Below are positions 36,178 through 47,545 of a stretch of 64,000 bases of DNA, in pieces. Source of the stretch: Phlebopus portentosus (taxonomy: Eukaryota; Basidiomycota; Agaricomycetes; Boletales; Boletinellaceae); assembly GCA_037892935.1 (NCBI GenBank), contig JAYXKI010000010.1, forward strand, positions 62,001 to 126,000. Direction: 5' to 3'. The stretch's first letter is position 1. Each line of letters opens with the position of its first letter. A model generated the notes under the pieces. It had not been told where the DNA came from and did no database searches. It was given only the letters and a program-made list of their open reading frames with translations. Position numbers and translations under genes: made by a program.

Positions 36178-38618
36178 TCACTGTGCCCTATATTGGTGAA
36201 CTTGCTGCATCATATCGCCTACTTCATTAAGCGTCAACTCGGCCTGCCAGCTATGAACGTTTATATCAGTGAATTGACGCACGGCCAATTCTCAGCAAGA
36301 ACTCACTTCTCCGAAATTTTGCCCCTGATGTGAGCGTCTGCGACGCTGCAGTGCGATTCGCTGCACCTCATTGGCGACGGGGCGCATGCCGTAGTTCACG
36401 TCGTATGACGCCGCCAGCTTGCAACTAGACGAACAGCAAGATGCTTTCTTAGCAATGCCATCCCAAAGAGGAATAATTACTTGCATACCTTCATCGGTCC
36501 AGGTTAGCCTGATCTTATGTTTCTCTTCCGCTCGCTTACACCACATAGCCAACTCGCGCTGGACAACGACCTCGATTTCTTCCTTGTTCAAAGGTAAGAA
36601 CACGACGATCTGGTTGATGAGTCCAATGAACTCATCCCGCTTCAGGTTCTGCTTAAGCTGTGGACGAATCGCGCGCGTGAACTCTTGTATTAGATGAACA
36701 TAGGACTCGTGCCGCCCTTCTTCCTCAGACCGCGTGACTGACTGTCGAAGCCTAGGTGCTGCTCTCTTAATCTCTTCCCCAGCGATATTCGACGTCATGA
36801 TAAAAATAGCATCTTGCAAGAAATCGTCCCATCCTGTTCAAAGAAGTATAGGTCAGCCCATTAGGTCCGTCGATGGAAAGGAAGGTAATATGGATACCTT
36901 TGAATCCGTGATACGTCCGTCATCAAAGACTTGCAAGAACGTAGTGAGTACGTCTGGATGGGCCTTCCCTATCTCATCCAACAGAACGACGGCCCTAGGA
37001 TTCGCTTGCAACGGCTGCGTCAATGCTCCACCATCCCCGTGTCCCTGAGATCATTACGTTATGGTCAGGCGTTATTCTCATAGAATAGACGTACCACATA
37101 GCTCTTCGGAGCGCCTTTTCGTGTACATGGCCAATCAGAGACCTTTCCATATATTGGAAGAATCCAAACTTACCGATGAGATTCTGGACAGTATGCCGTT
37201 CTTGATACTCGCTCATGTCGAGCCTCACGAAATAGAAATTCAATCAGCACAAGCTTCCAGAAGCATTTTTCGCGATATCCATATCCTTGACAAGGCACGC
37301 GTAATGAAGAGGAGTCGCCTTCTTCACATGATGGTACGGAGTCGTCGGAGGTACTGAAGGAATATGCAATGCCTCGGATGACACGACATCCATGCAACAG
37401 TGGTTTCTGAGTTGTGCAACAAGTCCGACCCCGATCTGCGCTTGTCCCATTTGTTCACTAAGGACTTGTTCGTCGAGATCAGCAACTCGACGAAGCGACG
37501 TCGTTGAAGGAGGACGGCCATATGAAGAAGAGTGACATGGGTGCATGCTTTCTTTGAAGCAAGTTTATGATTCCCTTTTGATGGCGCTATTTCAATTGAC
37601 CGTGTCAGAACCTGACGAAGAAACGACCTCTGAGTAGCATACTCACCGCTCAAATAGTTCCTATCTGTCCTTCCACATCAATTTAAGGAGCTCGAGAAAA
37701 TTGGTGTAATTTATCAAATAGAATGATTACGATGCGTTCGTGTGTCATCAATGGACAGAGCAGAGCAGGTCACCAACCTCTGAAGAATTCATCTTTTCTC
37801 TTCCATTCATCGTAGAGGCGTTTGAAAGTCGCGATAGTCTCCACATTCTCCTCGAGCTTGAAATAATCGATCGGCTTGCGACCATTTGCGTCTTTTATCT
37901 TAAAATCTCAGCAAGCAGACGGACGATTTCGACGTCTCCAGTCATGACAGCAAAATGCAGAGGCCTCGCCCCGTCTAAGCTATCAACGTTGGACCCGAGT
38001 TCACGCTCTCGTACCCATCCGTCATAAAAAGGGTTGTAGTTGAATCGGACGTTGACATCCACTCTAGGACACCCAAGTACTTCCTTGGCGAGTTTGCTAT
38101 CTCCAGACAGAACAGCGGCATGTAAGGGGTGCCAACCTCCTTCATGATCTTTACCAGCAAGGGTCGGCCGACTTTCTAGGAGGCTGTGTATCGAAAAATT
38201 GCGACATCGATAAGCGCCCATGCATGAATACAGTTACTTGAAAATCTTACCTAGACACCTTCTCAACATCACGCTGCACTATTGCCCTGCAGAGCAACCG
38301 TACAGGATTAAGCACGCTCGAAGACTCGCCCACGGCCTCGGAGGTATGGCTTGAAGCCGTGGACTCGCTATCTTGAGAGTCGGATGGTGATATCGTCGGA
38401 ACCTCGCTGCATTCTTCATCTTGAGAAGAGGAACCACTGGTATCCGTAGGCAGAGCCAAAACTTTTGAATACACGTCTTGGATCGATGTTGTTCCTCGTA
38501 AGAGAGAAAGTAAGGTGCGAAATAATTCCTGCGCGATAGCCAAGAGCAAGAAAACCTGCTTGAGGACCCCCGGGATAGACTCAAGTTGTTTTTCGGTGGT
38601 AGACATAGCGTTACGCAT
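36178..38618 (-). pseudogene. SKD3/CLPB-like array copy 5, Walker A deleted
   Basis: The ATG at 38618 (38 bases from the TATA box) opens the hydrophobic segment LKQVFLLLAIAQELFRTLLS. The first ankyrin pair is followed by a frame break at about 37910 (LLAEILR then stop). The second pair breaks after WDKRRSGSDLLHNSE near 37400. At about 37237 the fourth ankyrin repeat (LLEACAD) runs straight into FVRLDMSEYQERH. A deletion of roughly 600 bases has therefore removed the linker and Walker A. Walker B (VVLLDE) remains, but the arginine finger at 36619-36621 is Leu (EFIGLINQ). The C-terminal exon keeps ELTLNEVGDMM but ends without FSDFLW. The gene cannot encode an active ATPase. Confidence 0.88.
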
Positions 38619-38656
38619 AGGAAACTGCGATGCGGAGGATGGCAAGAAAGCGATTC

Positions 38657-38664
38657 CTTTATAA
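38657..38664 (-). promoter_or_regulatory. TATA box, array copy 5
   Basis: TTATAAAG lies 38 bases upstream of the ATG at 38618. This spacing excludes the longer open frame that begins with TTG at 38645. Confidence 0.55.
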
Positions 38665-39603
38665 CACCGCCCGAATTTGAATAAACGACATGTTCACGAC
38701 TCCGGATACGCAATAACTGTGTCGATAACGGCGGCCAGCCACACCAGTGGCTGGGCAGCAGAATTCGACACGTGTGAGCTGATAATAGAGCTCCGGAGGT
38801 CGAAGAAGCTTATATTTATCTGAATGATGCATCTCACCGAGGGCCAAAACACTCTTCTTCCTGGAGGCGCCTTGATCGGGAATAGCATATTTCTGGTTTG
38901 ATAGGTCAAATTCCGCAACCTGAAAAGCCCAGATAGCAACTTACATTCTGCGAGGATTATGATGCAATCGAGGATAAATGAACAGTTCGAAATAGAAGAG
39001 CAGGCATGCTGAATCTCTGCTGATCGCATTAAACCTTACCAATCTACTGCCTAAGTTTTCTGAAAGTAAGTTCGGTTCGGTGCGTTAGAGTTCATGAACT
39101 GGAAGCACAGACATGGGAGCGACCTTCCGACTCCATCGGCTATTGTAAGCCCATGAGTGGTCAACACAGTGGTGCTAATGGACTTGAAGCATCCAAGTAT
39201 CGCTTGACCCAGGGGGATCATTCATGGCTGTTCCAGCGTTTGAATAGTCTTCTATATCAGACAGACCACATGCGACGATACGGATAATAAACATTTCCAC
39301 TGTAGTCAAGGTCAGTTATTGTAAAGCCGACTTCAGGAAGCAGAAATTCATCGAGAGACTGTCGGAGTAGGATTGATATTTCAATGGCTTTAAATCAACT
39401 TCTCGTGATCAAAGTTTCAGATGAAGAACATGGCGGGAATCACCAAACCTTTGGCCATGACTAGAACGTTCGTGACACGACGTGGGAAATGAATGTCACG
39501 ACCTGCTCTGTCACGGCCCGCGAAACTAGGGCGCACACGCAATACATTTACGCACCAAGTCAAGCTTCGACGGTGATTAAATTCTGAATTAATTGGCTGC
39601 GCG
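38665..39603. other. intergenic, array end to epsilon-COP
   Basis: This holds the divergent upstream regions of array copy 5 (-) and epsilon-COP (+). No other gene is recognised. Confidence 0.45.
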
Positions 39604-40739
39604 ATGGACTCGTCAGATTTATATCACGTAAAACAGCAATTCACTCTTGGTACCGTTATTTCATTTCAGTAATTACTTGGAAATGTAATAATTTTTTTTA
39701 CTCCGCAGGCGCGTACAAGTCCCTCGCGAACCTCACCCTTCCAGACGTCTCCTCTCCAGACTACGTGTCCTTAACGCTCTACAAGGCTCGCTCTCTCATA
39801 GCTCTGGGGCGCGCATCCGACGTCCTACAGCTCATCTCGCCAAACATCGACTCTCTTTCTCTGAAAGCAGTTCGTGCTTTGGCAAGATATGTACAAGAGG
39901 GAGAAGGAGATGGGGATAAAGATGCTCCCTTGGAAGAGCTGAGGGATTTGTGTGTGGAAGTCGAGGGAGATGACGTGGATGTGAAGGAGAGGTGGAACGT
40001 ACGCGTTGTTGCCGGGACTGCTTTTGCTCGTGCGGGCGAGATTGAGGAGGCGCTTGAGACGTTGGGCGTGGGCAGTAACAACGAGTCTCTCGAAGCGTGG
40101 GTGCCGCCCACTTTTTCAGCTACCGCTTGAGCAGAACTAACTCTGCCCACTAGTACCTCACTGGTCGTCCAAATCTACCTCTCCATCTCCCGGCCTGACC
40201 TGGCAAAGAAAGAACACAGCCGCGCACTCAGCTGGGCGGAAGATGACCTCCTCCTACAATCCATCGAGGCCTTCCTTGGTCTTTTCACAGGCACAGATGC
40301 CTATGCAGACTGCACTGCCTTCTACACAGAACAACTCGGCAATCCTTCACTCGCTTCGTCGCACTTGCTCACCTCGCGTGGTGTGAGCAGGCTGATGAAG
40401 GGCGAGGTGGGAAGTGCGCGTTCAGATTTGGAAGAAGTGCTGAGAAATAGCGAGAACGAAGAGAAGGAAGAAGGGGAGGAGGAAGCACTTTGTGCTGCTG
40501 TTGTTGTGGCCGGACTTGATGGAGCGAAGAAAGGCGAAGCAGAAGAGTTATTCAGGTAGAAGCTCCCTTTCTCTTTTGTTCTGAATGAATATTGCTTTCT
40601 GATGAATTTCTTTAGTCGACTTCAGAAGAAATATCCATCCAATCCTCTCGTCCGAGACGTACAAGAAAAGAGCGCGTTATTTGACGAACTTGTGCCCAAG
40701 TTCGAGGTGCCGCCATTAGCCACAGCTTCACGAGCATAA
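39604..40739 (+). CDS. SEC28: coatomer subunit epsilon (epsilon-COP)
   Basis: Epsilon-COP is a helical-repeat subunit of the COPI coat, stabilising alpha-COP on Golgi-to-ER vesicles. A 46-base first exon (39604-39649) encodes MDSSDLYHVKQQFTLG, which matches the conserved N-terminus of the family. Exon 2 (39709-40096) continues AYKSLANLTLPD and VSLTLYKARSLIALGRASDV. Exon 3 (40154-40555) has TSLVVQIYLSISRPDLAKKE and DLLLQSIEAFLGLFTGTDAY. Exon 4 (40616-40739) ends RLQKKYPSNPLVRDVQEKS and a short Ala/Ser tail. All introns have GT...AG ends and keep the frame. The protein of about 315 residues fits the family's usual length of about 300. The acidic stretch rich in Glu near the end of exon 3 is a lineage-specific loop. 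Confidence 0.93.
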
Positions 40740-41051
40740 ACTACTTCGCTTTTCCCTGTAGATCGTTTTTTCTCGGTTGAATATTCATGGGCTTGCACGT
40801 TCACTCTTCCAGGACATAAGTACTGTACAAGTGGTAATATTTGATCGGACGACTGAAAAAAAAAAGTATAAATTCTGTTTACGTGAAATTTACTTTCCCA
40901 ACAGACCGGCGCGATAATATATTTATATATATATAATGTAAAAGCGTCCGTATAAAGCAAGGGACGCGTCTGACGCGTCTTTTTACCGCCTTTCGCGTCT
41001 AGGGAAGTAGCTAGACGTTGACCCAGATCTTGAGAGGTAAAAATTAGATAA
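40740..41051. other. intergenic with AT microsatellite
   Basis: The gap holds the epsilon-COP 3' side, a TATATA tract at about 40917-40937, and the acetyltransferase promoter. Confidence 0.6.
40951..40978 (+). promoter_or_regulatory. TATA box plus paired ACGCGT elements
   Basis: TATAAAG (40951-40957) is followed by two ACGCGT motifs at 40964-40969 and 40973-40978, inside a repeated GACGCGTCT. ACGCGT is the MCB element bound by the MBF cell-cycle factor in yeasts. Here it lies downstream of the TATA box, so regulatory use is uncertain. Confidence 0.4.
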
Positions 41052-42680
41052 ATGACGGCCGACTCTGATTCAGGCAAGGTATATCGAGCAGCAGGTGCGT
41101 ACGCCATGCGCTCTTTGACTTCCAACCATCTCAACAACAAGCTCTGTAGGCCTCCAAGAAACTTATCACGTCGCACGTCAGAATGCTGGACTCGACAGCT
41201 GCATCGTCGTCGCAGCGCGTTTTACCCGCGTAAACCCTACTAGCGGGGACGAAAAGCTAAGCAAGGAAGAGGTCTACCAAGCGGTTGTGCACGCTCTAAA
41301 GACGCATGCTGCTCTTTCTGCTCGTGCCGTCAGGCAGAACGAGCGGGATGAGGTGAAGAAAAAAGCGCGAAGGCGGAGAAGGAAGTGTATGTCTTTGAGA
41401 GGATGGAACACGTCAACCTTGAGAAGGCGGTTCATTTTCTGAACGAAAGTGATGGGAGCAATCCTGGTGAAGATATTGCAGGACTGATCCAGCGTGAATT
41501 CACTCAACCAATGGCATCGGTCACCTCTGTCTCCGAAGCTAGCTCAGACGGGGACAAAGACAAAGTAGGCGACGAGGACAAACCCCTCTGGCGCCTGACC
41601 GTGACAGCACAGAATCTACTTATATTTGCATGGCATCACTGCCTAGGCGACGGACAATCCGGCCTCGCATTCTTCCGTTCTATCCTCGAAGGGCTCAACA
41701 ACAACGACCCGCCCTCTACTCTTCCAGCCGAGCTCGACCCAAAAGTTGTCAAAATTCCAACAGACTTGAAGCTCACGCCTCGTCTCGAGGACCTAACGGA
41801 CTTATCCGTATCGTTGCTCACGCTCATCGTCGCCCTCGCAGGTCTCTTCATCCCTCCTTCATGGACCTCCGCGCGCAGGATATGGACAGGTAACCAGGTT
41901 CCCTCAATTGTCCCACCCTCCCTCACGCGTGCAAGATTACTGTCCATTCCTTCCGATCATGTATCACGAATCCTCGCTGCAGCGCGCAGGCACCAAACCA
42001 CTCTCACCGCGGTTCTCTATTTCCTTGCCCTCGATGCACTTTCAAACGCGATCGCTAAGGAAGACAGTAACGGAAAGTGGAAGAAACTATCAATAGGCGT
42101 ACCTACAGCGCTCCGCGCACTCGCTAAGGTTCCGCCTACAGTAATGGCGGAGATGGTATCAACTCACCGCTCCACTCCTCATCTCGCACCTCCTTCCTCG
42201 AGCTCCGACGTACATCGAGACGGACTGCTCGACTGGTCCCGCGCATCGTCTTTCTCCAGAGCTCTGCGCGCATCGATACCGAAATCCCGAGAGGCGATCG
42301 GAACGATGAAGTACCTAAACGGGAAGTACGAGCCCTTCTTCAAAGGAAAGCTGGGAAAGAAGCGAGAACTAAGTTTGGAGATTTCGAACCTTGGTGCTTT
42401 CAAGATCGCGGCCAGTCCTCATTCTCAGACTTCCTCGACTTCCGAGCCGAAAAAGTGGATGATAACAGAGACCTATTTCGCACAGGATGACGGGACGATC
42501 GGGGCAGCGTTGAAGATGAGCGTCATTGGCTCACCTACCGGAACTGTTAACGTCGTCGTGACGTGGGGCAAAGACGCCGTGGACGATGCATTTGCCGAGG
42601 CTTTCGTAAAGCAATTAACCGACGCGGTGGACCGGCTGGACAGAGAGTTGCAAAGCGAGAGTGGAGAGAAGTCCGGGTAG
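41052..42680 (+). CDS. alcohol acetyltransferase-like enzyme, one-base shift in A run
   Basis: This is a CoA-dependent acyltransferase of the condensation-domain superfamily, related to fungal alcohol acetyltransferases. Exon 1 (41052-41094) encodes MTADSDSGKVYRAA. An intron to 41149 joins GLQETYHVARQNAGLDSCIV and FTRVNP. The catalytic motif HHCLGDG is at 41634-41654, where the second His is the general base. The region around LSIGVPTALRALAKVPPTVM fits the superfamily's second structural half. Enzymes of this group transfer acyl groups from acyl-CoA to alcohols or other acceptors; the substrate cannot be read from the sequence. After RDEVKK the frame must shift by one base at the A run 41359-41364 to enter SAKAEKEVYVFERMEHVNLE. 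One extra A would restore it, so this is a true frameshift or a homopolymer error. Confidence 0.78.
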
Positions 42681-43606
42681 ACTAGATCAAAGATCAAAGG
42701 AGGAGTTCCCTTGCAGGGCATACATCTGTTCATCTGAGAGCCTGATAGGTAGCGGAAAATCTCAATTATCACACTGGTGAAAAATAACTTCAACATTCCA
42801 CTTTGGCAGGCTCGATTGGTCAGAAAGTTTCACATGTACACGCTCAATGGATGCCGGTACTTGGACGTGATCTAACATTATAAGCACCAGTCGAGGGAGT
42901 AAATTGTTGAGTAAATATCGCAAATACAAATGTAGTCGACACCCTTTACGGTAGTATTAACTCTAGCCTATATTTACTATCTTTATATCCTATAGTGTCT
43001 ATATATCCTAAAAAATTCTTTGATGTAATATATGACGGAAAGATTGAAAGGGACGAAGAATTCGGATGCAGTATAACAAGAAAAATAAGCAGTAGATAAT
43101 AGAAGTGGAGCAGAATGAAATGTGTAGAAGACATCGGAGCTGTGATAGAAGATAGAAATGTAGGGAGTTCAACAGGCAACTCCTAGTCTGTAAGAGGTTT
43201 CCAGAAGGAGGCATAGTATCATAAGAAATAACGGGAGCTTAGACGGAATGTTGGGCAGTGTACAAAGAACGGTGGATTTCGTTCAGTAGAAAATATGCGT
43301 GTGGAGACAAAGCAGAAGAGAGAGGAAAGAGATGATCAAGGAAAATGATGAAGATAAATATTTAATAAATAAAATATCTGGAATCGATGTTCCAAGGACA
43401 GCGCGGTCCCATTGATACCGTATTTGCAGAGGCAGACCGGGAGCAGAGACCAAGGAATCCGAAACAATTGCAAGAGTCGGGATCTAGACGAGCTTGAAGC
43501 GAGGCCTTCCATCTATCAAACCACGGACAATTAACTTCAACTCCTCTAAACGCATTCGAGTTATTCAACTGACTCACCACGCATGAAGTGAGAGGAATTA
43601 TAGAGA
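42681..43606. other. intergenic, converging 3' ends
   Basis: This is AT-rich sequence between two converging genes. I see no coding signal of note. Confidence 0.5.
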
Positions 43607-46542
43607 TCAAAATCGGATTGAAGCCACGGTTTCTCGATCCTCTTGACTGTCTCCGTCATCTCCATGTCTGCCATGATGCCATCAATATTTTGCAATAGAT
43701 TCGAATGATTCGGACTATTCACCTCGACACAACCTGCCATGACGGAGACTGCGAATTGGAGTGCTATGGAACCACTCCGTGTTCGCTCTTTCATCTGCCA
43801 ATACCCAAATCATGAGTCCTCCATGCGCGAGCTCGAACTACCGATACAACTCACAGCAGAATGGATCACCACCTGGGCACCTGCAGGAAGGCTCCGGTTC
43901 GCGTGGCTTTACGGGGCTGAAAGGGGGACGCCTCTTAGAAGTCCTAAAGACTCCGTGAGCGGGCTCTCGGGCTGGACCCATGCCTGTCAATGCGAAACCT
44001 TCAATTTCTGTTGCGTTAACTTATACTTTTCAAAAACTTACTGCAGACGGTCGGGGCTTCGTGGTGACGATTCCGGCGAGTAAGCCCCACATGCCGACGC
44101 TCATCTATTGTCACCAAAAACAGTAAATTCCCGCAGCATGCATTCACTGTACAGGTAACTTACGGGAAACACGCTGCATCTCGTCCGTCCGTCCATTGCG
44201 AGAAGTCCTCGGACCCGAATGGTCTCGGGAGAAAGTCCCAGCTTGTAGACGTTCATCTATCGGTGCTGTACATTAAACTTCCCGCAGCATACATTCGATT
44301 TGTTCAAGAAACTCACCGGAATCGCGCTGCCGACCATCATTCTCATCCATGTGCCGACGACGGGAAGTTGCTGAGCGAGAATAGACGTCTGTGGCAAGGA
44401 TTGTCAGTCTCCAGTGCCTTGCATACTTGCTACACTGTTAACACACCATGGACTGCATCTTGGCCGTCCTCGTCTCCTCTCCTTTTCTCCGTTATCTTCT
44501 CTTCTGCGAGACGAGGAACCAATTTGCTCTCTTTACGAGGCTCCTGCCCGAGCATAGAAGGAACTGCAGAATAACTCTTTGACTGCAAGCACTTGAGTTT
44601 CGTTGTTGTTGTTTGTGCCATCAAAAGAACTTACAGCGAGCGGGCTTTCCGGAAGATTATGATAAACCCTCTCAGAAATCCGGAGCAGGCCGGGCCTTGA
44701 AAGGACTACGATAACAGAAAGAGTCAATCTCCAGTGCGATGAATTTGCACTAGTCAGAGAACTTACTGCGAAAGGCGGGGCCATCACCGTGACTTGCCTG
44801 GCGGACAGAGTCGACGTTCCGATCAGGGTACCACGACCGGACCGGACTGTATCTCGCGCGTCTCTTCCCCCCTTTCTTTCCCTGGGCTGTACCTCAATGG
44901 CTTTCTTAGGAATGGTGTAGAACACATCCCTCTGAATACGTGGAGGCCGAGGAGTTTCTTTTTGCGGCGAGGAATCGGGTCCCACTCTTGTTGAAGAACG
45001 CATAGCTAGCGCTCTCTCCACAAGCCGCAGAGATTCTTCAGATACGGTGTCCCCCGTCTTTGCGTCGACGACCTTCAGAATTTCTCTACCGGCATTTTCC
45101 GCAAGTACGTCTCTGTGTTCGGCGCGCGTCTTTCTGGAAACAGGATCGGTTGTTCCGTAAGAATTTCCTTGGCTTTCGGACCCATCTTGTATGTAGACCT
45201 GAAGAGGAGATCGGTTACTACGTGCTATGGGTCGCAAATGAGAACGCAGCTTACATTTCTCCCAAATCGCACCCGGGGTGGCATTGGTGTATCGATAAAG
45301 CGCCGTGGAACTAGGCCGCTGCCTGTTGCCTTCGGAGAAGGACTAATCCCCTTGCCGTCAAGCTCCCTGGCCAAACCTGCGGCACTCATGTAACTGGGTG
45401 GGGCTGCTGAGACATCGAAAGCTTTATCGGAGACAGTTTTTGACCTCCAGTCTTCTTGACCGCGCGAAGAAAGGGCGCGCTGTGAGTGGTCAGCGTCACC
45501 TTGGAATCCTCGATAAGAGAAGATCAGACATACATTCGGTGAGGAGTGTTCCCTGTAGTGAGCCTTTTTGCCGACATCACGTGTTGCCACCTGGAGGACG
45601 GCAGCGGTTAATGTGCAATTAGAGGAGTAAAAAACTCGATCCTTACATCGGTGTAACGTTGAGAAGGAACCGTATGCATTGCGACCATTTCCGTAGACAT
45701 GATAGCATGCTGATCGAAGAGTTTGTGATACTGTGCATGCTCGGTGTGAGTTTGTTTTTGCCGACATGAAAGAGAATGTGACCGCAGCATACCTGAGGTT
45801 TTGTAGAGAGCGAAAGGTTCCATTGTTTCATAAAGGCAAGAAATTGACGGGTAGCTTCATCACTGTCCACGACCAAATCCGCCTGCGCGGCGCTGCCACT
45901 GCTGTATTCACCAGGCCCTGACCTGGACCTCCGGCTTTCTCTTCCGTTCCCGGTAGTCCGCAAAGACTCGCAACGGGAAGGATCGTTCAGATATCCAAAG
46001 AGAAAAGCCAGTGGCTGCATGGCAAGCATGACAGAGAGACAGATATACGGAAGCAGGTAAGAAAGTCTCTTCCCAGTGGAAGCATCACCTGCCGGTGCCT
46101 GAGGTAGAGGGGCATCAATAGATAAAGCCTCTGACGGAGGAGCAAAGATAAATGATGGTTCGGGTAGGGGATTATCGATCGTCGGAGCCTCAGGTGCAGT
46201 AGCATGCGCCATTGAGCAGTCGGGTGCAGGAGAATATTCCTCCGGAGGCTCGATAATTCGAATAACGATATTCGTGCCCTGGAGTCGGTCACGAATCTCC
46301 TCCAGTGATTCACCCTTGATGACCTCGAGTATGGTGACAGAGGGGGGCGGAGGTCCAAATACGCGGTAAGTGCTGTGTCGGGCGGAGGTCCAAACAGAGC
46401 CATAGACGTCCTCATAGTGGCTAGCGAAGCGAGACCGAAGATCCTGAAAATGTGTGTGGACAACAACTAGGGCGTTGTCATCCTTGTACGAGAAGAAGAA
46501 TGCACATTGTAAAATAAGAGTTATAACAAAACTTATGTTCAT
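43607..46542 (-). CDS. unrecognised many-exon membrane protein with disordered basic tail
   Basis: I do not recognise the family. The ATG at 46542 starts a signal-like segment (MNISFVITLILQCAFFFSY). A Pro- and Glu-rich region leads to a second hydrophobic helix (LSYLLPYICLSVMLAMQPLA), then an Arg/Ser-rich region and EATRQFLAFMKQWNLSL. About ten further short exons with clean GT...AG introns stay in one frame. They carry HAIMSTEMVAMHTVPSQRY, ALSSRGQEDWRSKTVSDKAF, MPPRVRFGRN, a helical segment REILKVVDAKTGDTVSEESL and a long basic low-complexity tail. Two of the late exons (44164-44256, 44042-44104) and their introns are related copies. The reading ends at TGA 43607-43609 after DDGDSQEDRETVASIRF. 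The consistent splice phases support a real gene; the last four or five exons are less certain. Confidence 0.6.
44042..44330 (-). repeat. duplicated exon-intron cassette, period ~151 bp
   Basis: Two successive exons begin ATGAACGTC and ATGAGCGTC. The introns preceding each share a block around TGCTGCGGGAA, near 44130 and 44281, and both end in ATAG before the exon. The unit is therefore a tandem duplication spanning exon plus intron. Confidence 0.65.
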
Positions 46543-46609
46543 GTTTGCGCGCAGCGCAAAGTAGAGATAGGGAGTGAAGAAAGGAGGAGGCTGGCAGAAG
46601 CCCGACTGG

Positions 46610-46616
46610 CTTTATA
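46610..46616 (-). promoter_or_regulatory. TATA box of the 43.6-46.5 kb gene
   Basis: TATAAAG lies 67 bases upstream of the ATG at 46542, which supports that start. Confidence 0.5.
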
Positions 46617-47545
46617 CCGGCATGGGTCGGCGGCGGCTGACAGTAGCTGAAAAAGGATAGGGTGGTCATGTTTTGAATGCCAACCCAAGCAGCTGAGGCT
46701 GGCATTTAGAATACGACAATAGCTATGCTATTGAGCTACCGTCGGACTCCGAGTCGGTCCACTGTCCACTACGTGCAGAGAATTCTTGAGGCCAGTTTAC
46801 GTGCATCTGCAGTATAGAAAGAGTTGGCGATAGTGCGACTGCTGTGAAGTGCATCAACTTGGAGCGGAAGCAAAAGCTGAGTGAGAATTCATTCAAGGAC
46901 TCGGATGTAAACGGCGATCAATTTCTTATCGTCGATCACTTCTTCCTCTACTGCCGGATTCAGAATTGTTTAGAAAAGCAGATCAAGTGAAAAATTGCTG
47001 CATCGCCTCAGAAAACCCCCAAAAACCCAACAAACCTTAATTTTTCTCCGCAACGAAGCCATACCACGTCTTCCTGTGATGTCGAAAATTATGCCATACT
47101 GTATGTGCATAGATGCATGTAAAAATACCGATGCAGGGATTTGTTCACGTGATCTGCTTTTCTGAAAACGGCAGTAACTACTTACTCGGAGGCAGGCATT
47201 ACATAACTTCAGTCGGTCTAATCTAATATTATTACATTACATTTAGCTCTAACGATTTGATTTGCAAGGCGCACCACACTGTGCGTACGTGCCTGTACGT
47301 GTGCAACTCAACAGGTCCAAATAAAAGCAATCGGACGGATGGATTAGTTCAATAATCGAAGTCCAATCGTGGCCGTTGCCCCTCAGTCTCGTACCACACA
47401 GACTGAGCATATATTTCTACAGTTCCATAATCGATTTTCCATATGAATGGTTCGTGGATAACTACAGTATTTTTTTTCCAGAGGCACAGTAACCGGCCTT
47501 GGGTGTGATTCTCCAACATAACAAAGCGTCCACATCAAGGTAGGG
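46617..47545. other. intergenic, nothing recognised
   Basis: This separates the membrane-protein gene from the decayed acetyltransferase copy. No coding sequence or repeat is recognised. Confidence 0.45.

Noticed and set aside
20098..38618. Identification of the array as Hsp104 or Hsp78 genes
   Set aside because: Those proteins have two AAA+ modules with a coiled middle domain and no ankyrin repeats. Here there is one AAA+ module preceded by four ankyrin repeats.
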